From the NCBI GenBank assembly GCA_023480665.1, contig JAMCWR010000039.1, forward strand, positions 1 through 39,238: a stretch of 39,238 nt of DNA. The letters run 5' to 3'. Every line of letters begins with the position of its first letter. The stretch's first letter is position 1. A program made the translations under genes and the position numbers. This DNA is from Gammaproteobacteria bacterium. GTDB lineage: Bacteria; Pseudomonadota; Gammaproteobacteria; UBA9339. Positions 23,528 to 32,746 of the stretch are shown one piece after another. Below the pieces are notes generated by a model. The model was given only the letters and a program-made list of their open reading frames with translations. It was not told where the DNA came from and made no database searches.

Positions 23528-24097
23528 ATGAACGTCTTAGGTATTTCAGGAACACCTCGAGCAAATGGGAATAGCGCCATATTGATTGAATATGCCTTAA
23601 ATTCATTTAAAAAAGAAAATTGGAATATAAAGCATTTAAAAATGAGCGAATTAACTGTCCAGCCATGCAAAGCCTGTGATAACTGCCTTAATGTGGGCAA
23701 ATGTGTAATAAATGATGATATGCATTTTTTTTATGAGGCTTTTGACTGGTGCGACGCCATAATTATCGCAAGTCCAGTATACTCCAGAAATATTTGCTCA
23801 CAATTATTGTCCGTAATGGATAGGCATTATGCAGTAAGTAAAATAAGGCCGTTGCAAGGAAAAGCAGGCGGCGCAATTGCTGTTGGTCGTGGTACTGGTG
23901 GCGGCCAGGCCATTACAATAAACGCAATTTATAACTGGATGCTTTCATGTGGCGTAATCTGTGTTCCAGGGGAATTAAACGGCGTGACTGCAATTACATC
24001 AGATCCTGGGGATATATTAAAACAGGAGAAAAGATTGAGACAGGCGGAAGTGTTGGGTGGAAATGTATTAAAAGTTGCTAAAAAACTAAAACACTAA
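23528..24097 (+). CDS. Iron-sulfur flavoprotein-like NAD(P)H oxidoreductase
   Basis: 189 aa flavodoxin-fold protein. The FMN phosphate loop is GISGTPRANGNS (5-16). Residues 47-59 have the compact cluster motif C-x2-C-x2-C-x5-C (CKACDNCLNVGKC), typical of iron-sulfur flavoproteins that bind FMN and [4Fe-4S] and shuttle electrons, often in oxidative-stress defence. ASPVYSRNI and GGAIAVGRGTGGGQ complete the flavin site. AGAGGA precedes the ATG. It stands alone just outside the repeat-bounded lipase unit. The partner and electron acceptor are unknown. Confidence 0.87.
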   Translation: MNVLGISGTPRANGNSAILIEYALNSFKKENWNIKHLKMSELTVQPCKACDNCLNVGKCVINDDMHFFYEAFDWCDAIIIASPVYSRNICSQLLSVMDRHYAVSKIRPLQGKAGGAIAVGRGTGGGQAITINAIYNWMLSCGVICVPGELNGVTAITSDPGDILKQEKRLRQAEVLGGNVLKVAKKLKH

Positions 24098-24234
24098 AAA
24101 GCACTTCTGGAAGGGATTGCTGTCACGTTTATATTAATAAATAACGCGCCGATTGAGTTTATTCAAATTACTAAGAGAAAACCCATAAAGAAAAAATTAA
24201 TAAATAGTGGGAGTAAAAAAGGGCCTATAAAAAC

Positions 24235-25006
24235 ATGAACCTTCTTTTGCAAAAATTTTTTATAGTCATTTCGGCATTTTGTATACCTCTTATGACTTAT
24301 GGGGTAACAAATAATTCCAATTCATTACAAAAACAATTTGCTAATCTTGAAGCTTCTTCTGGAGGAAGATTGGGAATATATGCAATAAGCACGGCAAATA
24401 ATGATTTTATTCAGTATAGAGATGAAGAACGTTTCCCATTTGGCAGTACTGCCAAAGTGATTGGTGTTGCTGCAATTTTGAAACAAAGTATGGCCGATGA
24501 AAATTATATGCGACAGAGGATCACTTACAAAAAAAACGATTTGGCAGGTTAATACTTTTGCGCATTCAATTGGTGACACTACATTCAGACTTGATCGATT
24601 GGAGCCTGATTTAAATTCAGCAATACCTGGTGATAATCGAGATACCTCAACACCAAAAGCAATGGCAGATGATTTGCGATTACTGACACTTGGTAATATT
24701 TTAAGATCATATCAACGCAAACAATTACAGACTTGGTTAATCAAGAGTGTCACTGGGTATTCTAGAATTCGAGCAGGAGTGCCAAAAAATTAGATAGTAG
24801 GGGATAAAACCGGAACAAGTAGCTATGGAACAACAAGTGATATTGCGATAATCTGGCCGCCGAATTGCTCTCCCATTATTATTGCAATATATTTTACCCA
24901 AAATTCTAAAAATGTAGCACCAAAAGACGATGTCATTGTTGCTGCAACAGAATTGTTGATTCGTAAATTTGCTAACAAAAACCAATGCATTGTTGCGCAA
25001 ATCTGA
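24235..25006 (+). pseudogene. bla: Class A beta-lactamase pseudogene
   Basis: Frame 1 (24235-24552) encodes a signal peptide and the first part with the active-site FPFGSTAK (Ser71, Lys74) up to [10 protein letters not shown]. Frame 2 then continues as [20 protein letters not shown] with the omega-loop Glu (EPDLN), [13 protein letters not shown] and RIRAGVPKN. An in-frame TAG (24791-24793) stands where the conserved Trp of NWxVGDKTG belongs (TGG to TAG), after which 70 more codons give VGDKTGTSSYGTTSD to the natural end. About 50 residues between DLAG and VNTF, including the SDN motif, are missing, and the junction shifts the frame. Two independent lesions make it non-functional. Confidence 0.92.
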
Positions 25007-25044
25007 AAATCTGTGTTTCTTCACATTTGTAACTATCAAATCTA

Positions 25045-25084
25045 TTGCAATCCACTCCGGCAAATTGCAATCTCCTGTGGCAAA
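25045..25084 (+). repeat. Tandem 20-bp repeat, two units
   Basis: TTGCAATCCACTCCGGCAAA and TTGCAATCTCCTGTGGCAAA lie directly end to end and match at 16 of 20 positions. They lie just after the beta-lactamase pseudogene and before a long stem-loop. Confidence 0.55.
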
Positions 25085-25105
25085 TGACAAGTTGAATCCA
25101 GGGGT

Positions 25106-25156
25106 ACCCATATAAGACTACTTCCAGTAAGAAAAATTACCGGAAATAATATGGGT
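25106..25156. terminator. Long nested stem-loop between convergent genes
   Basis: The outer arms ACCCATAT (25106-25113) and ATATGGGT (25149-25156) enclose inner arms TTCCAGTAA (25122-25130) and TTACCGGAA (25137-25145; one mismatch) around GAAAAA. It sits between the beta-lactamase pseudogene and the HAD gene. A terminator is likely by position; a remnant of a mobile end is an alternative. Confidence 0.45.
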
Positions 25157-25194
25157 GTAGTTTTGTTGGGTTCGTTTTATAGTATTTGGGGTCG

Positions 25195-25962
25195 CTAAAG
25201 TTTGCCTTTTATAGGGCCCTGCTTTTTAGATAAAGCTTTTAAGTGGTCTACCACTGCTTGTGAGAATCGCTCTACTGGTAAATTCGATGGCACTAACAAT
25301 CCTTGCCAACCGACATTAATGGCTCCCTCAGACTCATGGCGACCGATAATATGTTTTTTCGAATCATCAATGAATAATATTTCATTCGGCTTGATGTTTT
25401 TTTCTGGAAATCTTTTTTGAAGCGCTTTTGTTACTTCAACAAATATATCGATCGAAGGTTTATTAAATCTAAATAAATATGAAATAAATCGTTCATCAAA
25501 CGCTTCTGAGGTAAATAACTTCATGGCTTTGGCTTCCTCCATCTGCCCTATAACTCCTGCTTGATGGATTATGTCCGCATTGCTTACAACTATCGTTATA
25601 TAACGATGTTTGCGTAGCTCGCATATAAATTCTAATATCCCAGGAATTATACCGACTAACATAGCATTCCAGGCTGATGCGAGCTCGCTATCCGTCACGT
25701 TTTTTCTTAAACCATGCAGATTTTGTCGCAGATACTTGAAAAATTCAGCTGTAGAAACATTTCCACGCTCAAATTCATCGATCAGCGTTGTCTGGTTAGT
25801 TTGGCTATATAGTTCTTGAGCGTTTATAGCGCCAAGTTTTTCAAAAGCTTTGATTGTGGCGTTATAATCAACGCCAATATAAATTCCGCCTTGATCGAAC
25901 GCCAAAACCTTGACGCGTGATTCTTCTGGGTACGGGATTATTTCCTTTTTATAAACATACAT
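25195..25962 (-). CDS. HAD family hydrolase (YihX/HAD-IA type)
   Basis: 255 aa phosphatase-fold protein. Motif I is AFDQGGI (Asp23 nucleophile; the second Asp of DxD is replaced by Gly, as in the FDxGGV subgroup), motif II VVSNAD, motif III Lys in FNKPSIDIF, and motif IV LFIDDSKKH. A helical cap (about 35-100) includes FERGNVSTAEFF, typical of YihX-like enzymes that act on sugar phosphates such as glucose-1-phosphate. About 15 residues precede the usual N-terminus and no ribosome binding site is visible, so the start is uncertain. Substrate unknown. Confidence 0.83.
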   Translation of the reverse strand: MYVYKKEIIPYPEESRVKVLAFDQGGIYIGVDYNATIKAFEKLGAINAQELYSQTNQTTLIDEFERGNVSTAEFFKYLRQNLHGLRKNVTDSELASAWNAMLVGIIPGILEFICELRKHRYITIVVSNADIIHQAGVIGQMEEAKAMKLFTSEAFDERFISYLFRFNKPSIDIFVEVTKALQKRFPEKNIKPNEILFIDDSKKHIIGRHESEGAINVGWQGLLVPSNLPVERFSQAVVDHLKALSKKQGPIKGKL

Positions 25963-26063
25963 AAATTGTAGTGCTTGTAATTTACTTGTAATTTATTAGA
26001 ATATTTGGCTAATAACGATAAAATCATATCATATTATCTAATTATCAATAAAAACCCTTTTAT

Positions 26064-26690
26064 TTAAGCCTCAAGCGCTTTCATAAGCTCAGCAAACGCT
26101 TCCGGTGAACCAGTTTTAAATAATTTATACCAAGCTGCAAGAACTTCCGTTTTATAAAGATTTAATTCTTTGAATGTATCCCGGGCAAATTCTAGAGGTG
26201 CAGTTCCAGATGCTGTAATTATTCCAGCGCTACTAACCGATAATTGATTTAAATAATAATTGCCACCTTTGTAGTGAGAATTAAGAAGGTATTCTTTTGA
26301 ATTGCTGGTGTGTTGAACAAAATCTAGTAATCCACTTTTTGCAAGGCCGAGGGTAGCCCCGCAAATGGCTGCCACTTTAATCTTATTTTCATAGAACTTT
26401 TTAGCAAGAAGAATTACTTCATGATTGCCACCCTCTTCCCAGCTTTTTCCTCCAGGGAGGATTAACATTGCGGCATCAGAAAGTGTTACTTCGTTTAAAC
26501 TTAGGTCTGGTATGATTTTTAGTCCACCAATGGTACGTACGGGTTTTCCGTCAATACTGAAAGTTTTTAACTGATACCTGCGTGGATTAATTTGCATCAT
26601 TGGATTACTGATTCCAGCAGTAACATACCCTATTTCCCAGTCTGAAAGAGTGTCGAAAAGAAATAGATAAATACTTTTAATTAGCTCCAT
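26064..26690 (-). CDS. DJ-1/PfpI family protein
   Basis: 208 aa class I glutamine amidotransferase-like protein. The nucleophile elbow is AAICGATLGLA with Cys110; the acidic partner is in DWEIGY (Glu19), and LILPGG is the strand-loop before the elbow. These features fit the DJ-1/ThiJ/PfpI group, which includes chaperones, glyoxalases and proteases. GGAA lies upstream of the ATG. It is a single gene next to a 405-bp spacer. The activity cannot be assigned. Confidence 0.85.
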   Translation of the reverse strand: MELIKSIYLFLFDTLSDWEIGYVTAGISNPMMQINPRRYQLKTFSIDGKPVRTIGGLKIIPDLSLNEVTLSDAAMLILPGGKSWEEGGNHEVILLAKKFYENKIKVAAICGATLGLAKSGLLDFVQHTSNSKEYLLNSHYKGGNYYLNQLSVSSAGIITASGTAPLEFARDTFKELNLYKTEVLAAWYKLFKTGSPEAFAELMKALEA

Positions 26691-27095
26691 GTTATTTCCA
26701 ATTTTTGTTTTATGATTTTATCGTCTTGCCTACCTAATTATAATAGATTAAAGATGATTTTTGTATTAACTATTTTGTAAATTCTCTTTTCTGAAATATA
26801 GCACTGCCAAAGCGGCTAAGGATGGGATGGTGTTCTTTCAGAGCCTACGAGTCACTAAAGTATCGGGACCTCGTGGCTATTAAGTTCGGATTGGCTATTT
26901 ATTAATTAGTGCAGTTTATTAAAGACATTCTCCTATACTGACTCCGATTTTGACGCAGTGAGAAAAAGAATACCGTCCCAGCCTTAAGCAAGCTTTGGCA
27001 AAAGGATTCTTGAAGTATGAGCGATAAAAAAACATCAATAATTTCATAGCAAAATTTTTTTGTTTTGGTGTTCATTCAATGCCTGGCGGGATAAA
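26691..27095. other. Gene-free 405-bp region, less AT-rich than its surroundings
   Basis: No gene is supported. 26810-26890 and 26940-27020 are less AT-rich than the neighbours and have short protein-like stretches without starts (for example TAKAAKDGMVFFQSLRV). AGCCTACGAG (26842) and CTCGTGGCT (26870) are inverted repeats with one bulge. This may be a decayed gene or insertion remnant. Confidence 0.4.
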
Positions 27096-28298
27096 TTAAT
27101 TTTTAGGTTCCGCTTTAATTTTATTTTTCTTAACCAGTAAGAGTAAAAGCGCCAATAATGAAATAACTGCTAACACAAGCAATACACACGCAAGCGATAA
27201 TTGGCTATCTATATGTAGGTTTGCAACAGTAGAAGTAATTACTCCACCAATACCTAACGACAACATTCCACCTAAAGAAGCAACCGAGCCAGTTTGTTGT
27301 GGAAAACATTCCATGCATCCAACTCCAGTGTTTGGATAAACTAAACCAACCCCATACATAAAAAATATCATTGGCAAAATTATTGTAATTACTGACATTG
27401 GAAAAAATAATGCAAGTAATAGCATTGCAAATGCTCCACTAATTGCTGCGACAGAACCCAATACAGAAAGCATAACTACGTTAAATTTTTTGCAAAGTAA
27501 CTTGGATGAAAACGAGCCACAAGAAAAACCAGCGACAGTAACGATTATGAGCCAACCATTTTGTATCGCACTTAATCCTAATTTTGTTTGGAATAAAAAT
27601 GGGGCTGTAATGACATAAGAAATTTCTCCACAGAAAATAAATACCGAGCAAAAAATAAAGCCTAAATATCGAGGATGCTTTATTATGCCAAGATAGGTTT
27701 TTACAATATGCAGAGGGTGAATATTGCCTTGTTTGATAGATTTATTTGTCTCTGGAAAGTATTTATAAAACAGTATGAAAAGACTAACCCCATAAACCAA
27801 TAAAAAAATGAATGGCGCTTGCCAATTAAAATAATGCTGTAAATAGCCGCCTAATAAAGGCGCAATAATTGGCACTAGTGCCATTGCCATGCCAACATAA
27901 GAAAATACTTTTACTAATTCTTGGCCAGAATAAACATCGCAAACTGCTGGAGCAGCTACTCCGCTAGCACTCGCATACCCTGCCCCTTGCAATGCCCTAC
28001 CAATTAACAATATATAAATATTGGTTGCAACAACGCACAGAATGCTACCGCTAATAAAAACCCCGAGCCCAACTAAGGCAATAATCCTTCTGCCAAAATG
28101 GTCGGACATTGGCCCATAAATCAAAGCGACAGATCCATAGCCAATCAGCCCAATAGTAACCGAAAGCTGGATTAATGCTTGGCTTGTATGAAAGACAGTG
28201 ACCATTGATGGCATTGATGGCAAATAAATATCAACACTTTGACCAATGGTGATACTAAGGATAGCGAAAAATATTATAAGATGGTTTTTAAAATACAT
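27096..28298 (-). CDS. MFS transporter, Bcr/CflA family (second copy)
   Basis: 400 aa from the ATG at 28298, which has GAGAA 6 bases upstream; a TTG four codons earlier is not needed. The Bcr/CflA signature is VDIYLPSMPSM in TM1 and GYGSVALIYGPMSDHFGRR (motif A). RALQGAGYASASGVA and APLLGGYLQHYFNWQAPF are also typical. Twelve hydrophobic segments. It is distinct in sequence from the Bcr/CflA gene at 20008, so this is a paralogue and not a recent duplicate. A single-gene unit; substrate unknown. Confidence 0.9.
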   Translation of the reverse strand: MYFKNHLIIFFAILSITIGQSVDIYLPSMPSMVTVFHTSQALIQLSVTIGLIGYGSVALIYGPMSDHFGRRIIALVGLGVFISGSILCVVATNIYILLIGRALQGAGYASASGVAAPAVCDVYSGQELVKVFSYVGMAMALVPIIAPLLGGYLQHYFNWQAPFIFLLVYGVSLFILFYKYFPETNKSIKQGNIHPLHIVKTYLGIIKHPRYLGFIFCSVFIFCGEISYVITAPFLFQTKLGLSAIQNGWLIIVTVAGFSCGSFSSKLLCKKFNVVMLSVLGSVAAISGAFAMLLLALFFPMSVITIILPMIFFMYGVGLVYPNTGVGCMECFPQQTGSVASLGGMLSLGIGGVITSTVANLHIDSQLSLACVLLVLAVISLLALLLLLVKKNKIKAEPKN

Positions 28299-28554
28299 GG
28301 TAGTTCTCAACTAAAAAGTTATAAAAAAGCAACAGCGCTTAAACGCATGTGCTTAAGGTAAGAAATAAAATTTAGTTAAGAATTTTCATGTCTCGAATTT
28401 TTACAGATAATAATCAATTTGTCAATGTAGTCTAGAGCAGAAGCTTCAGTTAACAAAATGTTTTGTTTTTTAGTGCAAATTGAGCTTTGAAAAATGTTAT
28501 GCCTAGTTGCTGATTGATTGGCCGTATTTTGCAAGCAGTAATAAATAAAGGATC

Positions 28555-29664
28555 TTATTCATTGGCATAAGGGCATTCAGATGGATAATGCTTAAGATCG
28601 TCCTTATATGCTTTAAATGTATCCAGCCAAAAATATTCGGCAAAGTGATCTAGCATAAAACTGTTTACATAACTAAGATCGGTATTCCAGTTGTTTTCTT
28701 TGACTTCATCATGCCAAAATAAGGCGCTGCGCTGTGTGTTAGATGAAAAATCAATGTACTTAAAATCAATAACTCGCTTAGCTGAGTTTTTGGCCGTCTT
28801 AAATTTAAGAAGCCGGTCAGAAGGGTGGTAAACAACAGTAACTTGAGTGAACTTATTTCTGCTAACTTTCTCCATAATATCAAAAAGACATGATTCAGGA
28901 TCATGGTTTTTTGAGCTAAAATGCTTGAGCATTTTTGCGCTAGTTGCAAATTGATATTTTGTATCATTAGCTGTTGTCTCTATATTAGGCGAAATAATTT
29001 TTCGATCAGTTGGTACGCTAATAGTTCCGCCGAAATCTTTAAATTGCTTCATAAAATCGATATGTTCAAGATATGGTGCATTTCCAAGTGCCCAAAAATA
29101 TTCTGGAAAATCTTTGTTGTTATACACCAGCCTTTGGCTTTTGCCATATTTGTCTTTCTGATATTCAATAATAGCCATATTTCCATGTGCATCACAAACA
29201 AGAAAATGTACGAATCCGAAAATCCATGGATTAATACGGAGCAAGCTTTCTGTTTCGACAACCTCATCAACTGTTGAATAATTATCCACTTGATACTGAA
29301 TCCATTGAAAAGGGGTAATGGCTTTGCGATCATCTTTTTCAGGGAATTTGCTATTTTCTAACGCCAGATGTTCAACAAGCAATCCTTTCTCGTTCATTCC
29401 TCCCAAAGGAATATCAAGATGAAGTGCATTCATAGTAACACTTCCATACCGTGAAACCCAAGACATAGGAATGTCTTTATCATCAAAGGGAATATAGGCA
29501 GTTTTATTGACATTACGTTGATTTATAACCCAAAAGCCATTTTCAAAAGTAACATCAAGATTACGCCCAACATACAGTTTGTTATGTTTAGAGATTACAG
29601 CAGCATTGCAACCAATCTGAGGATATAGTTTTTTGGTGAATGGTAATTGAATATTGTTTTTCAT
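28555..29664 (-). CDS. Choloylglycine hydrolase / linear amide C-N hydrolase-like (Ntn) protein
   Basis: 369 aa from the ATG at 29664 (AGGA about 9 bases upstream; an earlier TTG is unlikely). The family needs an N-terminal Cys after processing: Cys19 in PQIGCNAAVISKHNK is followed by YVGRNLDV, where Arg and Asp fall 15 and 18 residues later, close to the catalytic pattern of bile-salt hydrolases and penicillin V acylase. This implies an 18-residue propeptide removed by self-cleavage. MNEKGLLVEHLAL and HFLVCDAHGNMAIIEY are further family text. No signal peptide. Substrates in the family are bile salts, penicillin V, ceramides and acyl-homoserine lactones. Confidence 0.8.
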   Translation of the reverse strand: MKNNIQLPFTKKLYPQIGCNAAVISKHNKLYVGRNLDVTFENGFWVINQRNVNKTAYIPFDDKDIPMSWVSRYGSVTMNALHLDIPLGGMNEKGLLVEHLALENSKFPEKDDRKAITPFQWIQYQVDNYSTVDEVVETESLLRINPWIFGFVHFLVCDAHGNMAIIEYQKDKYGKSQRLVYNNKDFPEYFWALGNAPYLEHIDFMKQFKDFGGTISVPTDRKIISPNIETTANDTKYQFATSAKMLKHFSSKNHDPESCLFDIMEKVSRNKFTQVTVVYHPSDRLLKFKTAKNSAKRVIDFKYIDFSSNTQRSALFWHDEVKENNWNTDLSYVNSFMLDHFAEYFWLDTFKAYKDDLKHYPSECPYANE

Positions 29665-29944
29665 AATGATTTTTCCTGTGATCAATTTTAACTCGCAACA
29701 TTATCTCTTAAATGCCTAGGTGTTATCACCAATTCTTACAACACGCTTACGCTTTTTTGCTGGGGCGGCGCGGCTAAAGAGAATAATTGTTGCCGTCGCA
29801 GCACCGCTACAGCCAACCCTTCTGAATCTGAAAAAGTGATCACTCATTTTTTTACGGCGCGTAAAAATTTGCTGTAGTTAAATAGATTTTGCTGTACACT
29901 GAAATACTACCAGAGCGTAACTTAAACAGACGGCAGATACTCAA
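29665..29944. other. Divergent intergenic region
   Basis: No supported gene in 280 bases. Bases 29740-29820 are GC-richer than neighbours. TTTGCTGTA occurs at 29868-29876 and again at 29888-29896, exactly 20 bp apart and about 50-75 bp before the DUF6629 gene, like binding sites on one face of the helix. A TTTAC-GGCGC-GTAAA palindrome lies at 29851-29865. Confidence 0.4.
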
Positions 29945-30631
29945 ATGTGTTTTTCAGCTACAGCTAGTTTTACTGTTGGTGCAGCGCTAATTGCAATTAG
30001 CTTCTATACAATTAAAAGCGCTTACGCAAAAAATAAGCAATATTTACTCTTTGCTTGCATGCCGCTATTTTTTGGGTTGCAGCAAATTATAGAAGGTTTG
30101 GTCTGGGTAGGCATCTTGCAAAATAATTCGTTACTTATAAAAATAGCATCGTTAATATTTCTCTTGTTTGCCCTAGCCTTCTGGCCGATATTTACCCCGC
30201 TTTCCTTGTATGTAATTGAAACAAAAAACCATGAAAAAAGAAAAATGCTGTTATTGGCATTATTTATTGTTGGTTTGATTGCGGGGGTTGTTAGTTATCT
30301 ATCGGTTTTGATATCCATGCATACATTGAGCGTAAAAGTTGTTTTTAGTTCTATTAATTATAGCGGTGGTGGCATTTATTCGACGGTTGCAAACTTCTAT
30401 ACTGTAGCCTATGTACTTGCGACAATCCTACCATTTTTTATTGTTTCAAATCTACGGCTAAGAGTTTTCGGGGTTACTTTTTTATTTTCAGCAATAGTAG
30501 CAAATTATTTTTATATCGATCGACGCATATCAGTGTGGTGTTTTTTTGCCGCAATAATATCAGCTTTTGTTATTTATCTAATATATAAACTCCCAAAATC
30601 CGAGATAAGATTGTCGCACCGCAAGCTCTGA
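29945..30631 (+). CDS. DUF6629 family integral membrane protein
   Basis: 228 aa with about seven hydrophobic segments. The N-terminus MCFSATASFTVGAALIAI and the second segment FACMPLFFGLQQIIEGLVW are the hallmark of the DUF6629 family, which has no known function. It ends 7 bp from the convergent uup gene. No clear ribosome binding site; a direct repeat lies in its upstream region. The family call is confident; the role is unknown. Confidence 0.82.
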   Translation: MCFSATASFTVGAALIAISFYTIKSAYAKNKQYLLFACMPLFFGLQQIIEGLVWVGILQNNSLLIKIASLIFLLFALAFWPIFTPLSLYVIETKNHEKRKMLLLALFIVGLIAGVVSYLSVLISMHTLSVKVVFSSINYSGGGIYSTVANFYTVAYVLATILPFFIVSNLRLRVFGVTFLFSAIVANYFYIDRRISVWCFFAAIISAFVIYLIYKLPKSEIRLSHRKL

Positions 30632-30638
30632 GCATGCT

Positions 30639-32546
30639 CTATTTTTGCTTTGATTCTAACTCTTCCCAGCGCAGGTAAGCATATCGCAAGTTTGATTCTA
30701 GCTTTTTTAACTTCTCCGAATTTTGCCGAATTATATCTGCAGTATTTTTGTAAAATTCTGGATTAGCAAGCAAGCTTTCAAGCTCAGTTTTTTCAGTTTC
30801 AAGTCTAGCGATTTGCCGCAACAATTCTGTTAATTCACGTTGATCTTTGTAACTTGGTTTTTTATTTTGCGGTGCAGCAGCTATTCCTATTGATTGCTGC
30901 GAAATTTTTTTGGCTGCAATTTGTGTTTTGCTTAAGTGTTTCGTATGCATCTGCCAATCATGATAACCACCGATATATTCCACGACCCTACCATTTCCTT
31001 CAAACACTAATACGCTTGTTACAATGTTATCCAAAAAAGTTCGGTCGTGGCTAACTAACAACAAAGTGCCTTTAAATTTAGAAAGCAATTCTTCCAGTAA
31101 TTCCAGGGTTTCGATATCAAGATCATTGGTCGGTTCATCTAATACAAGTAAATTCGCTGGGCGACTAAACAGACGTGCCAATAACAATCGATTGCATTCA
31201 CCACCAGAAAGCGCTTTAACTGGAGTTAACGCACGCTTTGCGCTGAAAAGAAAGTCTTCAAGATAACTGATAATGTGGCGTTGTTTCCCGTTAACTTCGA
31301 TAAATTCGCTACCATGCGCCACATTGCCTAACACTGTTTTTTCTAAATCGAGAGTTTGTCGAAGCTGATCGAAATATGCAATATCCAGCCAAGTGCCGCG
31401 AGTAATTGTGCCGTGTTCCGGTATTTGTCTACCTAAGAGAATGTTTAATAGTGTGGTTTTTCCTGAGCCATTTGCACCAATGAGCCCTACCCGATCGCCG
31501 CGCATTATTCGAATACTAAAATCTTTTATTACCTGTTGCTTGCCAAAATTGTGGCTGATATTTTTTGCTTCAACTACCAATTGCCCGGATCTATTTACAG
31601 TATTTATGTCAAAAGAAGCTCTTTTTTCGACCTCGCGACGTTTGCTGCGTTCGATGCGCAAAGCTTTTAAAGCGCGGACGCGGCCTTCATTACGCGTGCG
31701 ACGAGCTTTAATTCCCTGCCGAATCCAAACCTCCTCTTCCGCCAATTTTTTATCAAACAATATATTTTGCCGCGCCTCTGCTTGTAACATTTCATCTTTG
31801 CGCCGTAAAAAATTTTCGTAACCTCCCGGCCATGAGGTTAACTGGCCGCGATCTAATTCAATGATGCGGGTTGCTAAATGTTGTAGTAGCGAACGATCAT
31901 GGGTAATAAAAAGCAGACTAAAATTGCAGTTAAGCAGTTGTTCTTCTAGCCACTGAATTGCATCAATATCTAGATGATTTGTCGGTTCATCCAGCAATAA
32001 TAATTCTGGCGTTACCACGAGTGCTTTTGCTAGCGCAGCACGCCGCTGCCATCCACCAGAAAGCTCATCCATTGGTTTATCAGCATCTAAGTCCAAACGA
32101 TCAAGTACATTTTTAATGTTTTGTTCAAGTTCCCAACCGTGATTAAGGTCAATAGAATTTTGCAGCTGTTCTAATTTGAGTAAATCTTTTTTATCATGTG
32201 TGTGTGATAAATGCTGGGTAAGCGTGTGATATGCTGCAAGCAGTTGACCGACTTCAGATAAACCTGTGGCCACATATTCGTAAACTGTGTTTGGTATTTT
32301 TTGTGGTAATTCTTGCTCTAATCTTGCAATGCGCAGGTTTGGTTTACGCCAAATATTGCCGCTATCTGGTTGCAGCGAGCCGTCAATGATTTTTAAAAGC
32401 GAGGATTTACCGGTGCCATTGCGGCCAATTAAACAAACACGTTCAGCAGAAGTTATCTGTAGTTTTACTTTGTCCAGTAATGGCTCTAAACCATAGGCCA
32501 AAGAAACATTATCAACAGCAATTAAATTATCCACACTACACACCAT
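30639..32546 (-). CDS. uup: ABC-F ATPase Uup
   Basis: 635 aa soluble protein with two ABC domains and no membrane part. Walker A: GRNGTGKSS (41-49) and GANGSGKTT in the second half; signatures LSGGWQRRAALA and LSGGECNRLLLA; Walker B LLLDEPTNHLD and LVLDEPTNDLD, each with the catalytic Glu. The charged arm between the domains and the C-terminal coiled coil (about 565-635, QIARLETEKTELESLL) mark it as Uup and not EttA or YheS. ABC-F proteins bind ribosomes; Uup also affects transposon excision and replication-fork stability. It is divergent from the LRR gene. Confidence 0.93.
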   Translation of the reverse strand: MVCSVDNLIAVDNVSLAYGLEPLLDKVKLQITSAERVCLIGRNGTGKSSLLKIIDGSLQPDSGNIWRKPNLRIARLEQELPQKIPNTVYEYVATGLSEVGQLLAAYHTLTQHLSHTHDKKDLLKLEQLQNSIDLNHGWELEQNIKNVLDRLDLDADKPMDELSGGWQRRAALAKALVVTPELLLLDEPTNHLDIDAIQWLEEQLLNCNFSLLFITHDRSLLQHLATRIIELDRGQLTSWPGGYENFLRRKDEMLQAEARQNILFDKKLAEEEVWIRQGIKARRTRNEGRVRALKALRIERSKRREVEKRASFDINTVNRSGQLVVEAKNISHNFGKQQVIKDFSIRIMRGDRVGLIGANGSGKTTLLNILLGRQIPEHGTITRGTWLDIAYFDQLRQTLDLEKTVLGNVAHGSEFIEVNGKQRHIISYLEDFLFSAKRALTPVKALSGGECNRLLLARLFSRPANLLVLDEPTNDLDIETLELLEELLSKFKGTLLLVSHDRTFLDNIVTSVLVFEGNGRVVEYIGGYHDWQMHTKHLSKTQIAAKKISQQSIGIAAAPQNKKPSYKDQRELTELLRQIARLETEKTELESLLANPEFYKNTADIIRQNSEKLKKLESNLRYAYLRWEELESKQK

Positions 32547-32746
32547 CAGCTGATATAAGGTAGTTTATTCTTTTAAAAATAATCCAACCTACAATTTTTA
32601 ATTATTCAATAAAACTTGAAGAATAACACAGTTGATTAAAAATAGTTATTGCTGCTTATGCGTCCCTATCTATAATTCACTTTATTTTAAATTTCTAAGC
32701 ATACTTAAGATTTTGTTAATAATTATGTGATATTATTTTAATTAAT

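Noticed and set aside
29716..29847. 43-codon minus-strand frame with a basic tail, upstream of the Ntn hydrolase
   Set aside because: It has an ATG but no ribosome binding site and no leader-peptide pattern such as runs of one amino acid; kept only as part of the spacer description.
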